From Sulfurimonas sp. (GTDB taxonomy: Bacteria; Campylobacterota; Campylobacteria; Campylobacterales; Sulfurimonadaceae): a stretch of 64,000 bases of DNA. Location: assembly GCF_028713515.1 (NCBI RefSeq), contig NZ_JAQTOD010000005.1:36300-100299 (forward strand). Reading direction: 5' to 3'. The notes under the pieces were generated by a model. That model saw only the letters and a list, made by a program, of their open reading frames with translations, ran no database searches and had not been told where the DNA came from. Positions 40,235-50,296 of the stretch are shown here, in pieces. Numbering within the stretch: the stretch's first letter is position 1; each line of letters opens with the position of its first letter. The translations under genes were made by a program, and so were the position numbers.

Positions 40235-42892
40235 ATGAGAAGTAGAGTTCCTTATTTGGTAAAAGCAGAAGCTATCTTTACATCTTCAAAAGACAAAATA
40301 CTCTCTCAATGGTTCTCGTATGACTCTCCAAAAAAGATACTAAAACTTCACAATATAGAAACAAAATATTTTCTAGATAATTATGCAAACGGTGTATTTG
40401 ATTACTTCATTGACATAATTGCAAACAAGGTAAAAATAGGTGACTGCCCTGTAATGCAAGAGCTAATGGCTTATCTCAAAGATAAAGAGATTAGGGCAGA
40501 TGAGCTGTTTGAGATATGTAGTCACTTTAGACGCTCGATGATAGACTTTACATATGATACAAAAATAAATTCTAAAGAAATATTTGATGAGATATCGTAT
40601 CTTTTTGATAAAAACTTTCAAGGAGTATTGAAGTTTTACACAGATACTATTTTTCAAAAAGAGAAAGAGATAGATAGACATGTAAAACTTCTTCTTGAGT
40701 ATCAAAGAGCGCTTGACGAGAGTACTATCGTTTCAAAGACAGATAGAGATGGAATTATTACATATGTAAATGAAAAGTATATAAAATTAAGTGGATATAG
40801 TGCCGAGGAACTTATAGGCAGTAAGCATGGCATTGTTAAGCATGACGATATGCCACAAGAGTATTTTGATGATTTGTGGTTTCAGTTGGTAAATAGTGGC
40901 GTCTTTAGAGGAACCCTTAAAAATCTAAAAAAGAACGGTGAATATTTTTATATTGATGTAACGATAGTAAAAATAACTGATCCTTATGACGATGTGATAG
41001 AGTATATGTCAATCGCAACAGATGTGACAAAGCTTATAGATGCAAGAGTTGAAGCACAAATGGCCTCTCAGGCAAAAGAGTATTTTTTATCCAATATGTC
41101 ACATGAGATAAGAACCCCACTAAATGCTATTTTAGGTTTTGTAGATCTTCTGATAGGGGAGGATGTATCTAAACAGCAGAGAAAATATTTGGAGATTATC
41201 TTAAATAGTGGAGAGAACTTACTTAGTATTATCAATGATATTTTAGATTTTTCAAAGATAAGAAGTGGTGAATTTACTGTTGAGCCTAGAATTTTTTCCA
41301 TTCATAGTGATATTAGCCATACTCTAGAGCTTTTTGTTGCCTCTGCTAATGCAAAAGATATAACATTAACCTCATTTATAGACCCATCAATACCAAAAGA
41401 GCTATATGCGGATTCGCTTAGACTAAAACAGATATTATCTAATTTTTTAAGTAATGCAATTAAATTTGTAAAAAGTGATGGACATATTCATGTTAATGCA
41501 ACTTGTAATAACAAAATCCTTAAAGTCAGCGTAAGTGATAATGGCATTGGTATATCACAAGATGATATAAAAAGCATATTTTCACCGTTTATGCAGGTAA
41601 ATTATAACGGAGTTGGAAAGTTTGGCGGAACTGGACTTGGTCTTTCAATCTGCAATCAATTATCGAAGCATATGGGTGGAGACATCTTTGTAAAGTCTAG
41701 TCTTGGAGTTGGAAGTATATTCTGGATTGAGATACCAGTAGAGATATATAACAGCGAGTGTCAAGTATTTAGTGACTTAGACGAAGTTAAAGAGCTAAGA
41801 ATTATATTTTATCTCAAAGATGGACAGATGAACTATAAAGCAGGTTCATTTTTAAAATACTCCGAACTATTTAATATAAATATTGAGCTTAGCGATACTC
41901 TTGATATAGATTTTGATGTAGCAATTTTTTTAGAAGAGAGTTTTGACGAAAAATTAGAAAATAAAATTCTTGATCCAAATAAAAAATATATATCCATAAC
42001 GAGTAAGCCAAGCGAAAAATATAAAAAATATCCAAATATCTCCTCTCTAATTTTTCCATTATATTGCTCAAAGATAAAAAACTCATTTGATGAGCTTTTG
42101 CATCCAGAGGCACTACTGTGTGAGCGGTCTAAAAAAAATAACAAAAAGTTTTCAGGACATGTCTTGGTTGCAGAGGATAATGAAGCAAATCAGGAACTTA
42201 TAAAAATTTTATTGACCAAGTACGGACTTACCTATGACTTAGCAAACAATGGAGCAGAAGCGGTTGAACTCTATAAAACAAATAAATATGATCTCATACT
42301 CATGGATGAACAGATGCCGATTATGGATGGAAATGAAGCAATAGCGCATATTTTGGCTTATGAATCACAGCACAAATTAAGACATACCCCAGTTTCAGCA
42401 CTTACTGCAAATGTTATAAAGGGTGCAAAAGAGAGAGGATTAAAAAGTGGATTTGACTCGTTTTTAGGAAAACCAATAGTTATAAAAGAACTAGAGAGAG
42501 TTTTTTATACTTATCTGGAGGGTTTAGCGGTTGCTACTGAGAGTTTTTTATCATTACCCTCAAACGAAAAAGTGTTAGGATTGGATATTGTTTGTTTGTC
42601 AAAAGAGTTGACACTTGATAAAGATGAGCTTATCTTATTGATAGAACTTTTTATAAAAAAAATGTTAAAGCAACTCCCAGAACTAAGCGCCGCAATAAGA
42701 GATAGGGATTATAAAAAAATTGCCATGATTTCTCATAGTATTAAAGGCTCAAGTGCAAATTTTAGAATAGAGTCAGTCCAAAAAGATGCATCTAGAATGG
42801 AAGATATGGCAAAACAAGAGAGCGATTTTTTTGATTATGATATGACATTTGAGAATATAAAAGAGAGAATCGAGATGATAAAAATTATTTAG
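40235..42892 (+). CDS. Hybrid sensor histidine kinase (N-terminal helical domain, PAS, HisKA, HATPase, REC, Hpt)
   Basis: MSHEIRTPLNAILGF, LSNAIKFV, GGTGLGLSIC, YDLILMDEQMPIMDG, SHSIKGSSANFRI. Confidence 0.93.
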   Translation: MRSRVPYLVKAEAIFTSSKDKILSQWFSYDSPKKILKLHNIETKYFLDNYANGVFDYFIDIIANKVKIGDCPVMQELMAYLKDKEIRADELFEICSHFRRSMIDFTYDTKINSKEIFDEISYLFDKNFQGVLKFYTDTIFQKEKEIDRHVKLLLEYQRALDESTIVSKTDRDGIITYVNEKYIKLSGYSAEELIGSKHGIVKHDDMPQEYFDDLWFQLVNSGVFRGTLKNLKKNGEYFYIDVTIVKITDPYDDVIEYMSIATDVTKLIDARVEAQMASQAKEYFLSNMSHEIRTPLNAILGFVDLLIGEDVSKQQRKYLEIILNSGENLLSIINDILDFSKIRSGEFTVEPRIFSIHSDISHTLELFVASANAKDITLTSFIDPSIPKELYADSLRLKQILSNFLSNAIKFVKSDGHIHVNATCNNKILKVSVSDNGIGISQDDIKSIFSPFMQVNYNGVGKFGGTGLGLSICNQLSKHMGGDIFVKSSLGVGSIFWIEIPVEIYNSECQVFSDLDEVKELRIIFYLKDGQMNYKAGSFLKYSELFNINIELSDTLDIDFDVAIFLEESFDEKLENKILDPNKKYISITSKPSEKYKKYPNISSLIFPLYCSKIKNSFDELLHPEALLCERSKKNNKKFSGHVLVAEDNEANQELIKILLTKYGLTYDLANNGAEAVELYKTNKYDLILMDEQMPIMDGNEAIAHILAYESQHKLRHTPVSALTANVIKGAKERGLKSGFDSFLGKPIVIKELERVFYTYLEGLAVATESFLSLPSNEKVLGLDIVCLSKELTLDKDELILLIELFIKKMLKQLPELSAAIRDRDYKKIAMISHSIKGSSANFRIESVQKDASRMEDMAKQESDFFDYDMTFENIKERIEMIKII

Positions 42893-43646
42893 TTTTATCA
42901 TCCTCTATAAAATAACCTATCCCAGAAGCATTTTTTATAATATCACTCGGAAGCTTATTTCTAAGCCTCCAAACAAGTGTTCTTATGCTGTTTTCTGTTG
43001 CTGTATTTTCTTTCCACACATAATCAAGAGCCTGACTGAAGCTGATTATATGTCCAAGCTTGGCGACAAGTAGCCTTAAAATTGCACTCTCTTTTTTTGT
43101 AAGTTTTAGTTTTTCATCATTGTAAAACACTTCACTTTTTATGATGTCAATAGTGTATCCATCCCCAAAACAGACAATTGGCTTGTTTGGTTCTTTTTTT
43201 AGATATAACATTTTTTCTAAGCTTTTGTCATCAATTTTTGATCCAGCTAACTCATCATATCTTTGATTTTCCATATCAAATTTAAAAATAGCGGTTTGGA
43301 TGGTTGCGTGAAGTGATGCTGGATCAAAAGGTTTTACAATATAGCCATACGGCTCAGTTTGAACGGCCTCTGAAATAATCTCATTGTCACTATGTGAAGT
43401 TAGGTATATAAAGGGTATAGGGTGATTATTTCTTATAAATTTTGCAAGAGCTATTCCATCGTTGCTCTCTTGAAGAGAGATATCTATAAGAATGATACTA
43501 GGATTGTGCAGGTTGACACTATCTTTGGCATCAGCAGAATTATCGCAAATGGCTACAATCTCATAATTGTATTTTTGCAACGACAGTTTTAAGTTTAGGG
43601 CTGTAACCTCGTCATCTTCAACAATAATAACAGAATGTTTTGTCAT
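42885..43646 (-). CDS. Response regulator with REC and winged-helix DNA-binding domain
   Basis: SVIIVEDDEVTALNLKLSLQKYNYEIV...IILIDISLQ...YIVKPFDPASL; C-terminal trans_reg_C. Confidence 0.9.
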   Translation of the reverse strand: MTKHSVIIVEDDEVTALNLKLSLQKYNYEIVAICDNSADAKDSVNLHNPSIILIDISLQESNDGIALAKFIRNNHPIPFIYLTSHSDNEIISEAVQTEPYGYIVKPFDPASLHATIQTAIFKFDMENQRYDELAGSKIDDKSLEKMLYLKKEPNKPIVCFGDGYTIDIIKSEVFYNDEKLKLTKKESAILRLLVAKLGHIISFSQALDYVWKENTATENSIRTLVWRLRNKLPSDIIKNASGIGYFIEDDKTK

Positions 43647-43785
43647 AAGTAGCCTAAGTAATTATTTTGTGATATAAATTATCTTGATATTATAGTGTAA
43701 GTTTTTTTAAATAAAACAAATATTTATTTTACTTAGCCGTTAGTAACCGTTTTAATATATTCAGCAATGCAGTTGAGAGAGATGT

Positions 43786-44478
43786 TTAATCTACTCTCAT
43801 GTATTCAAGTCCAAGCTCTCCCGAGATTCTTTTTTCAATACTTGCCCTATAGTTTGGAGCGATTGAGTAGATTGTAAGAATTTCATCTAAGATATCCCTA
43901 TGTTTTATAGGATTTGCAAATGCCATATTTGCGTCAAGAATTGAGACTCTGCTCTCATCACTCTTTTGTACTACTACTTCATCACCGGCAACTATCTCCC
44001 CCTCTTTAAGCACTCTATAGTACCATCCAGTATGTCCAGTTATGTAAATTTCATTTGTGAATTTTTTGTTGTTCCATCTTTTGGCAATTTTATAGCATGG
44101 TTTTCTCACTTGAGATACTTGCATAATAGTTGAGCCAATTTTATGTATATCGCCCAAGAACACACTGCTTTCATGCAGTCCTGAAATAGTAAGATTTTCA
44201 GCTAGCGCACCAAATGGTAACTCATTGACATCTAAGAACTCAGCCCACTCCTTGTAATTTTCATGGCTGTTTGCAAAAACCGCTTTTTCTAACCCACCGT
44301 GATGGGTTTTATCTGCCACTTCATCACCATCTATACCATACCTACCAACAAAAACTTTTGAATTAACTACTTCCTTAAATGAAGCACTTTCCCAATATTT
44401 TTCTAAGAATTCACCACTCTGTTTATCGCCATAGGCTTTTGCTTTGCCGACTTGAATAGATATAACTCTGCTCTTCAT
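43786..44478 (-). CDS. MOSC domain-containing protein (YiiM-like)
   Basis: GIDGDEVADKTHHGGLEKAVFA; GALAENLTISGLHESSVFLGD; MKSRVISIQVGKAKAYG start preferred. Confidence 0.9.
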   Translation of the reverse strand: MKSRVISIQVGKAKAYGDKQSGEFLEKYWESASFKEVVNSKVFVGRYGIDGDEVADKTHHGGLEKAVFANSHENYKEWAEFLDVNELPFGALAENLTISGLHESSVFLGDIHKIGSTIMQVSQVRKPCYKIAKRWNNKKFTNEIYITGHTGWYYRVLKEGEIVAGDEVVVQKSDESRVSILDANMAFANPIKHRDILDEILTIYSIAPNYRASIEKRISGELGLEYMRVD

Positions 44479-44561
44479 AAATACAACCTTGTAAAAAAGA
44501 TTATTGTAGCAAAAAAGCAAAAAAAAATTATTTCATAGCAATATGACCAAGCCCAAGGAAA

Positions 44562-45521
44562 TTAAGATTTTTTTATATAATTAAGAAGTTTTTGGTCTAT
44601 TTTATATTTTTGACTTGTTACTTCATCTATCTCTTTATGAATAAAACCATTTTTTGTATAACAGACAACACTTGAATTTATTCCACCAAGAAGGGCATCA
44701 ACCGCGTGATTTACAAATTTATAAGCCATAAGCCTATCGTAAACTGTTGGGTTTCCGCCTCTTTGGATATGACCCAAAACACAGATTTTGCTCTCAACGC
44801 CAACTTCATTCTCGAACCACTCAGCTATCTCTTTTGTCTCTTGTTTTATTCCCTCAGACACTACCGCTATAAAATACCTTCTTCCATTTTTTATCTGCTT
44901 TTTGAAATCATTTTTATAGCTGTTTAAATCATACTCTACCTCTGGGATAAGGCAAAGCTCCGAACCGGAAGTTAAGTGTGAAATAAGTGCTAAATAGCCA
45001 CAATCTCTCCCCATTGTCTCAATTACAAATGCACGCGAGAATGAGGAAGCTGTATCTCTAATCGCATCAATGGAACTCTTTATGATATTGAGGGCGGTGT
45101 CAACCCCTAGACAATACTCATTTTGGCTTATATCATTATCGATTGTGGAAGGGATTGCACAAAATTTTATCCCATGCTCTTTATGCAGCTCATGAATTCC
45201 TCTAAATGAGCCATCACCGCCTAAAACCACAAGCATATCTATTTTTGAGTTATCAAGATTTTTCTTTGCAACTGCTCTTGACTCTTTTGTCATAAACCTC
45301 TTACTTCTTGCACTCCCTATTTTTGTTCCGCCACGAGTCAAGATTCCAGCAACATCATCATAAGAGGCTTTTTTGATTTTATTGTCAATCAATCCCTCAA
45401 ATCCATCAAATATAAAATATGGAGATAGTCCCATTTTTATAGAGTATTCAACAAAGTGTTTTAGTGCTGGATTCATGCCGCTCACATCGCCACCAGAGCA
45501 TAAAATAGCTATGTTTTTCAT
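44562..45521 (-). CDS. pfkA: 6-phosphofructokinase
   Basis: AILCSGGDVSGMNPAL, VVLGGDGSFRG, IPSTIDNDI, VIETMGRDCGYLAL, LGHIQRGGNPTVYDR. Confidence 0.92.
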   Translation of the reverse strand: MKNIAILCSGGDVSGMNPALKHFVEYSIKMGLSPYFIFDGFEGLIDNKIKKASYDDVAGILTRGGTKIGSARSKRFMTKESRAVAKKNLDNSKIDMLVVLGGDGSFRGIHELHKEHGIKFCAIPSTIDNDISQNEYCLGVDTALNIIKSSIDAIRDTASSFSRAFVIETMGRDCGYLALISHLTSGSELCLIPEVEYDLNSYKNDFKKQIKNGRRYFIAVVSEGIKQETKEIAEWFENEVGVESKICVLGHIQRGGNPTVYDRLMAYKFVNHAVDALLGGINSSVVCYTKNGFIHKEIDEVTSQKYKIDQKLLNYIKKS

Positions 45522-45645
45522 ATCAAATCTCTTTTTAGTTTTTTAAAGTTTACCATCTTCTTATCTCTTGTTAGCTAAAATCACATAATTTAAAATTTTC
45601 CCCTCGTTTTCTTGCCGAAAGGTATAGCTTTAGTGAGAGGAATTA

Positions 45646-45668
45646 TCTAAGGAATTCACTTCCTTAGA
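45646..45668 (+). promoter_or_regulatory. Hairpin abutting purH Shine-Dalgarno
   Basis: TCTAAGGAA-ttcac-TTCCTTAGA perfect 9-bp stem directly followed by gaaggag and GTG at 45682. Confidence 0.6.
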
Positions 45669-45681
45669 GAAGGAGAAAAGA

Positions 45682-47220
45682 GTGGTAAAAAGAGCTTTAG
45701 TAAGTGTAAGTGATAAGAGTGGCATAGTTGATTTTTGTAAATCACTTGTAAAAAATGGTTTTGAAGTTATCTCAACTGGTGGAACATATAAGATACTAGT
45801 AGAAAATGGGATAAAAGCCATCGAAATAGATGAAGTTACAAAATTTCCAGAGTGTTTTGAAGGACGCGTCAAGACTTTAAATCCATTCGTTCATGGTGGA
45901 ATTCTTCATCGCCGTGATAAGCAGTCACACCTAAACCAAGCAAAAGAGCTTGGCGTTGAAGCTATTGATTTGGTTTGTGTGAATCTCTATCCATTTAAGG
46001 CGACAATTGAAAAAACTGATGATTTTGAAGAGATTATAGAAAATATCGACATTGGTGGACCTGCAATGGTTCGTTCGGCTTCTAAAAACTTTGATAGCGT
46101 TATGATAGTAACTGATGTAAATGATTACGCAAAGGTTATAGATGCGCTTGAAAATGAGAAAAATACACTAGAGTTTCGTCGTAATCTTATGATAAAAGCG
46201 TTTGAGCACACAGCGGCGTATGACTCAATGATAGCAAACTATATGAACAGTCGTTTCAATGGCGGTTTTGGAGAGAAACAGTTTATAGTTGGAAACAAAG
46301 TTATGAACACTCGTTATGGCGAAAATCCTCATCAAAATGGAGCGCTATATGAGTTTGACAAACATTACTCGGACAACTTTAAAACTCTAAAAGGTGAGGC
46401 GAGTTTTAACAACCTAAATGACTTAAGTGGTGCTGTAAAAATCGCTTCTGCTTTTGGGGTGGAAAATGCAGTTTGTATCACAAAACATGGAAATCCTTGT
46501 GGTTTTGCTATCAAAGATACTTTGCTAGAGGCTTACGAAGAAGCTCTAAAATGTGACCCTGTTTCGGCGTTTGGCGGAGTTGTTGCAGTAAATGGTGTTG
46601 TAACAAAAGAGTTGGCACTTAAAATGAATGAGATATTCTTAGAAGTTATCATAGCTGGGCGTATAACAGAAGAAGCACAAGAAGTTTTTGATAGCAAGAA
46701 ACGAATCAAGCTTTTTGAGATGGGACATGACAAGCTCGTTTTAGCAAACGATATTAAAGATTTCAAACATATAGATGGCGGGTTTGTATATCAAGATGCC
46801 GATAAAGTTAATGATGATGAAGTTAAAAACGCAAAACTTATGAGTGCTAAAGAGGCGACACCGCAGGAGAAAAAAGATATGGAGATAGCTTATAAAGTAG
46901 CATCTCTTACAAAATCAAACTGTGTTGTGTATGTTAAAAATTCTGCGATGGTAGCCGTTGGAATGGGCATGACAAGCCGTGTAGATGCAAGTCAGTGTGC
47001 ACTTAAAAAAGCTAAAGAGATGGGGCTTGATGTAGCAGGCGCAGCACTAGCAAGTGAAGCATTTTTCCCATTCCGTGATAGCATCGATGCAGCTGCAGCA
47101 GCTGGAGTTAAGAGCGTAATTGAGCCAGGAGGAAGCATAAGAGACGAAGAGATTATAGAAGCTGCCAATGAGTTTGGTATGAGCCTTTATTTCTCAGAAG
47201 TGAGACACTTTTTACATTAA
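45682..47220 (+). CDS. purH: Bifunctional AICAR formyltransferase/IMP cyclohydrolase
   Basis: [55 protein letters not shown] start. Confidence 0.97.
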   Translation: MVKRALVSVSDKSGIVDFCKSLVKNGFEVISTGGTYKILVENGIKAIEIDEVTKFPECFEGRVKTLNPFVHGGILHRRDKQSHLNQAKELGVEAIDLVCVNLYPFKATIEKTDDFEEIIENIDIGGPAMVRSASKNFDSVMIVTDVNDYAKVIDALENEKNTLEFRRNLMIKAFEHTAAYDSMIANYMNSRFNGGFGEKQFIVGNKVMNTRYGENPHQNGALYEFDKHYSDNFKTLKGEASFNNLNDLSGAVKIASAFGVENAVCITKHGNPCGFAIKDTLLEAYEEALKCDPVSAFGGVVAVNGVVTKELALKMNEIFLEVIIAGRITEEAQEVFDSKKRIKLFEMGHDKLVLANDIKDFKHIDGGFVYQDADKVNDDEVKNAKLMSAKEATPQEKKDMEIAYKVASLTKSNCVVYVKNSAMVAVGMGMTSRVDASQCALKKAKEMGLDVAGAALASEAFFPFRDSIDAAAAAGVKSVIEPGGSIRDEEIIEAANEFGMSLYFSEVRHFLH

Positions 47221-47221
47221 A

Positions 47222-47265
47222 AATATTACTACTCTATTGGACATGACCAATAGAGTAGTAATATT
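47222..47265. terminator. Perfect 19-bp inverted repeat after purH, no U-tract
   Basis: AATATTACTACTCTATTGG-acatga-CCAATAGAGTAGTAATATT. Confidence 0.65.
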
Positions 47266-47280
47266 CACTCCAAACCTTGA

Positions 47281-47310
47281 TTGACATCCGCTCAACCCTT
47301 ATGATATAAT
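47281..47310 (+). promoter_or_regulatory. Sigma-70-type promoter of cbpA
   Basis: TTGACA, 18-nt spacer, TATAAT; 36 nt upstream of cbpA ATG. Confidence 0.7.
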
Positions 47311-47346
47311 CGCACTTAACAAATAATCAAATTTTAGGAATTTAAA

Positions 47347-48216
47347 ATGGCTAAATCACTTTACGAAACGCTTGAAATAAGCGATAATGCAACAGAAGCA
47401 GAGATTAAAAAAGCATATAGAAAATTAGCAAGAAAGTACCATCCTGATGTCAATAAAGAGAAGGGTGCAGAAGATAAATTTAAAGAGATAAATTCGGCAT
47501 ACGAAATTCTTAGCGATAAAAAGAAAAAAGCTCAGTATGATGCGCAGGGCGACAGTATGTTTGGAGGACAGAACTTCCATGATTTCTCTCGCTCATACGG
47601 TGGAGGCAACGATTTGGATGAGATACTAAGAAGTATGTTCTCTGGCGGTGGCGGATTTGGTGGCGGTGGCGGATTTGGCGGATATAGCAGTGGAGGTCGC
47701 CCGCAGCAACAGCCAGATTTAGATATTGAGACAAGCGTTGTGATACCTTTTAGTGTCGCCATCCTTGGAGGTTCTCACTCCGTTGCAGTTAATGGAGATA
47801 GATTTGATATTAAAATCCCAGCAGGTGTAAAAAGTGGCGAAAAAATGCGGGTAAAGGGAAAAGGACATGCTCAAAATGGAAGAGCAGGTGATCTGTTTCT
47901 AAAGATAAATGTAGCCGCAAATCCAGAGTATGTTAGAGAAGATGATGACCTCATCAAGATTTTCAACCTACCTCTTCATGCTGCACTGTTTGGTGAGAAA
48001 ATAGAGATAAAAACTCTTGATGGCGAGATAAAACTAAAAGTTCCACAAAATACTAAAAATGGACAGAGATTTCGCGTAAAAGAGAAAGGTGCTATGAATA
48101 GAAGCACAAAAGTTCGTGGAAATTTATATCTTGAAGCAAATATAATTCTGCCAAATATTGATGATTTGGATGAAAAGTTAGTTGAGATTATGAGAGAAAA
48201 ATTACCAAAAGAGTAA
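47347..48216 (+). CDS. cbpA: DnaJ-family co-chaperone CbpA
   Basis: J-domain SLYETLEISDNATEAEIKKAYRKLARKYHPDVNKEKGAEDKFKEINSAYEILSD; G/F region; DnaJ C-terminal domains. Confidence 0.92.
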   Translation: MAKSLYETLEISDNATEAEIKKAYRKLARKYHPDVNKEKGAEDKFKEINSAYEILSDKKKKAQYDAQGDSMFGGQNFHDFSRSYGGGNDLDEILRSMFSGGGGFGGGGGFGGYSSGGRPQQQPDLDIETSVVIPFSVAILGGSHSVAVNGDRFDIKIPAGVKSGEKMRVKGKGHAQNGRAGDLFLKINVAANPEYVREDDDLIKIFNLPLHAALFGEKIEIKTLDGEIKLKVPQNTKNGQRFRVKEKGAMNRSTKVRGNLYLEANIILPNIDDLDEKLVEIMREKLPKE

Positions 48217-48250
48217 CCATAAAAAAGAGAAAACTACTGCTTGGGTTTCT

Positions 48251-48473
48251 CTGCCTCGCAAGAGGCAGGCTTTAGTGCCATAGCGGCTAGCGTAGCAGGA
48301 GGGACTGGTTCCTCTTGCGTTTAAAATCAAATGAGGGGTTCCCTTCATTTTGTAAAACAAACTGCCTTGCAAGAGGCAGGCTTTAGTGCCATAGCGGCTA
48401 GCGTAGCACGAGGGACTGGTTCCTCTTGCGTTTAAAATCAAATGAGGGGTTCTCCTTCATTTTGTAAAACAAA
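48251..48473. repeat. Tandem direct duplication, two copies (48251-48361 and 48362-48473)
   Basis: Near-identical ~111-bp units; each begins CTGCCTy-GCAA-GAGGCAG hairpin. Confidence 0.9.
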
Positions 48474-48489
48474 ATTAAGGGAGAATAAT

Positions 48490-48867
48490 ATGATTCACCA
48501 ATACGACGAACCAGTATATCTAATAAGTATAGTCGCAAAGATTTTAGATATCCATCCTCAAACACTTAGACAGTACGAGAGAGAAAACCTTCTCACGCCA
48601 ATGCGTTCAAGCGGAAAAATAAGGCTATATTCTCAAAAAGACATAGATAGAATAAAGTTGATTTTGAGATTAACTCGTGAGCTTGGTGTAAATTTGGCTG
48701 GTGTTGATATTATTCTTAGACTGAAAGTTAATGTTGATGAGATGGAACAAGATATTATCTCACTTAGGCAAGAAGTTTTAAAAGCCAAAAGTTCACACTC
48801 TGCGGTGTCCGATAAAGCGCTTGTGACTAAAAAAAGTATTTATGATATGGTAATTTTTGAAAAATAA
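48490..48867 (+). CDS. hspR: MerR-family heat-shock regulator HspR
   Basis: YLISIVAKILDIHPQTLRQYERENLLTPMRSSGKIRLYSQKDIDRIKLI; start ATG at 48490 with ttaagggagaata upstream, not 48442 inside the repeat. Confidence 0.88.
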   Translation: MIHQYDEPVYLISIVAKILDIHPQTLRQYERENLLTPMRSSGKIRLYSQKDIDRIKLILRLTRELGVNLAGVDIILRLKVNVDEMEQDIISLRQEVLKAKSSHSAVSDKALVTKKSIYDMVIFEK

Positions 48868-48913
48868 AAATAGCTACAAACTAGCTCTCTGATCTGGGAG
48901 CTAGTTTTATTTT

Positions 48914-50185
48914 CTACTCGTTAAGTCTTTTTATATCGGCACCAACATTTTGTAACTTCACTTCAAGAGAATCATAACCACGGTCAAGATGGTAGATGCG
49001 GTGCACATTTGTGACTCCGTCTGCTATAAGTCCAGCTAAAACCAATGCACTAGAAGCTCTTAGGTCTGTAGCCATAACATCAGTACCACTAAGCTTTGTT
49101 CCACCAACGATTGTTGCAGTATGCCCACTTAAAGAGATATCGGCACCCATTCTTTGAAGCTCACTAACATGCATAAATCTGTTCTCAAAAAGTCTCTCTT
49201 CAATGATAGAAGTGCCATCAGCTTGGGTTGTAAGAGCTAAAAATTGAGCTTGCATATCTGTTGGAAATCCTGGATACTCTTGCGTTACAATCTTTACATG
49301 TTTTTGTACTTTTGATGGATGGATTGTTATTGTGGTGTCTGTAAATGAGATTTTGTTTCCCATCTCTTCAAGTTTTGCTATAACAGCACCCAAGTGCTTG
49401 TGGTTTGCATTTTCAAGTGTTAGTTCTGAGTTTGTAATTGCGCCAGCACAAAGATAAGTCCCAGCTTCGATTCTATCAGGAATAACGCTAAATTCGGCAA
49501 TGTCAACAAGTTTTCCATCTGTTCCATGGATAGTCAGTACGCCTGTTGAAATTCCATCAATTTTGACTCCACTCGCATTTAAAATTTCACAAAGTTGGAC
49601 AACTTCAGGTTCTCTTGCTGCGTTTGTGATTGTAGTGATGCCTTTTGCCAAAGCCGCCGCCATAACTATATTTGCCGTTCCTGTAACAGTTATTTTATCA
49701 AAAATAATCTGACACCCTTTTAATCCATCTGGTGCAGTAGCGTGGATGTAGCCAGCTTCTATATTTATAACTGCTCCCATCTGCTCTAGTGCTTTTAAGT
49801 GCAAATCAACTGGGCGTTGGCCGATAGCACAACCACCTGGTAAAGATACTTCACAATGCCCAAATCTAGCTAAAATTGGACCCAAAACAAGGATGGAAGC
49901 GCGCATAGTTCTTACTATATCGTATGTTGCTTTGGTCTCATGAAGAGCAGAAGTGTTTATGCTTATGATGTCGCTACCGTTGCTAAGGTCAGAGCATGAA
50001 GCTCCTAGATTTGAGAGCAGTTTTAGGAGAGTTTTTATATCTACAACATGAGGCAGATTTTTTATGTCAACCCTATTTTTTGCAAGTATTGTCATAGCAA
50101 TTAGCGGAAGAGCAGCGTTTTTTGCACCGGAGATTTTAATGTTGCCATTTAGAGTGTTGGCTCTGTTGATTTGTAGATAGTTCAT
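48914..50185 (-). CDS. murA: UDP-N-acetylglucosamine 1-carboxyvinyltransferase
   Basis: [53 protein letters not shown]. Confidence 0.97.
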   Translation of the reverse strand: MNYLQINRANTLNGNIKISGAKNAALPLIAMTILAKNRVDIKNLPHVVDIKTLLKLLSNLGASCSDLSNGSDIISINTSALHETKATYDIVRTMRASILVLGPILARFGHCEVSLPGGCAIGQRPVDLHLKALEQMGAVINIEAGYIHATAPDGLKGCQIIFDKITVTGTANIVMAAALAKGITTITNAAREPEVVQLCEILNASGVKIDGISTGVLTIHGTDGKLVDIAEFSVIPDRIEAGTYLCAGAITNSELTLENANHKHLGAVIAKLEEMGNKISFTDTTITIHPSKVQKHVKIVTQEYPGFPTDMQAQFLALTTQADGTSIIEERLFENRFMHVSELQRMGADISLSGHTATIVGGTKLSGTDVMATDLRASSALVLAGLIADGVTNVHRIYHLDRGYDSLEVKLQNVGADIKRLNE

Positions 50186-50296
50186 TTTTATCTTTTATTT
50201 TGGTTTTTATAGTTGTGGATTATATCTTTTGTACCATTATGAACAAATAAAGTAGGAGTTTTGATATAATCTAAGTAGATAAAAATAGGGAAAAGA

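Noticed and set aside
47640-47700. Short tandem-like GGCGGTGGCGGATTTGG repeats
   Set aside because: Encode the normal Gly/Phe-rich linker of the DnaJ-family protein; not a CRISPR or mobile repeat.
48251-48473. Considered as CRISPR array
   Set aside because: Only two long contiguous copies with no unique spacers and no cas genes nearby.
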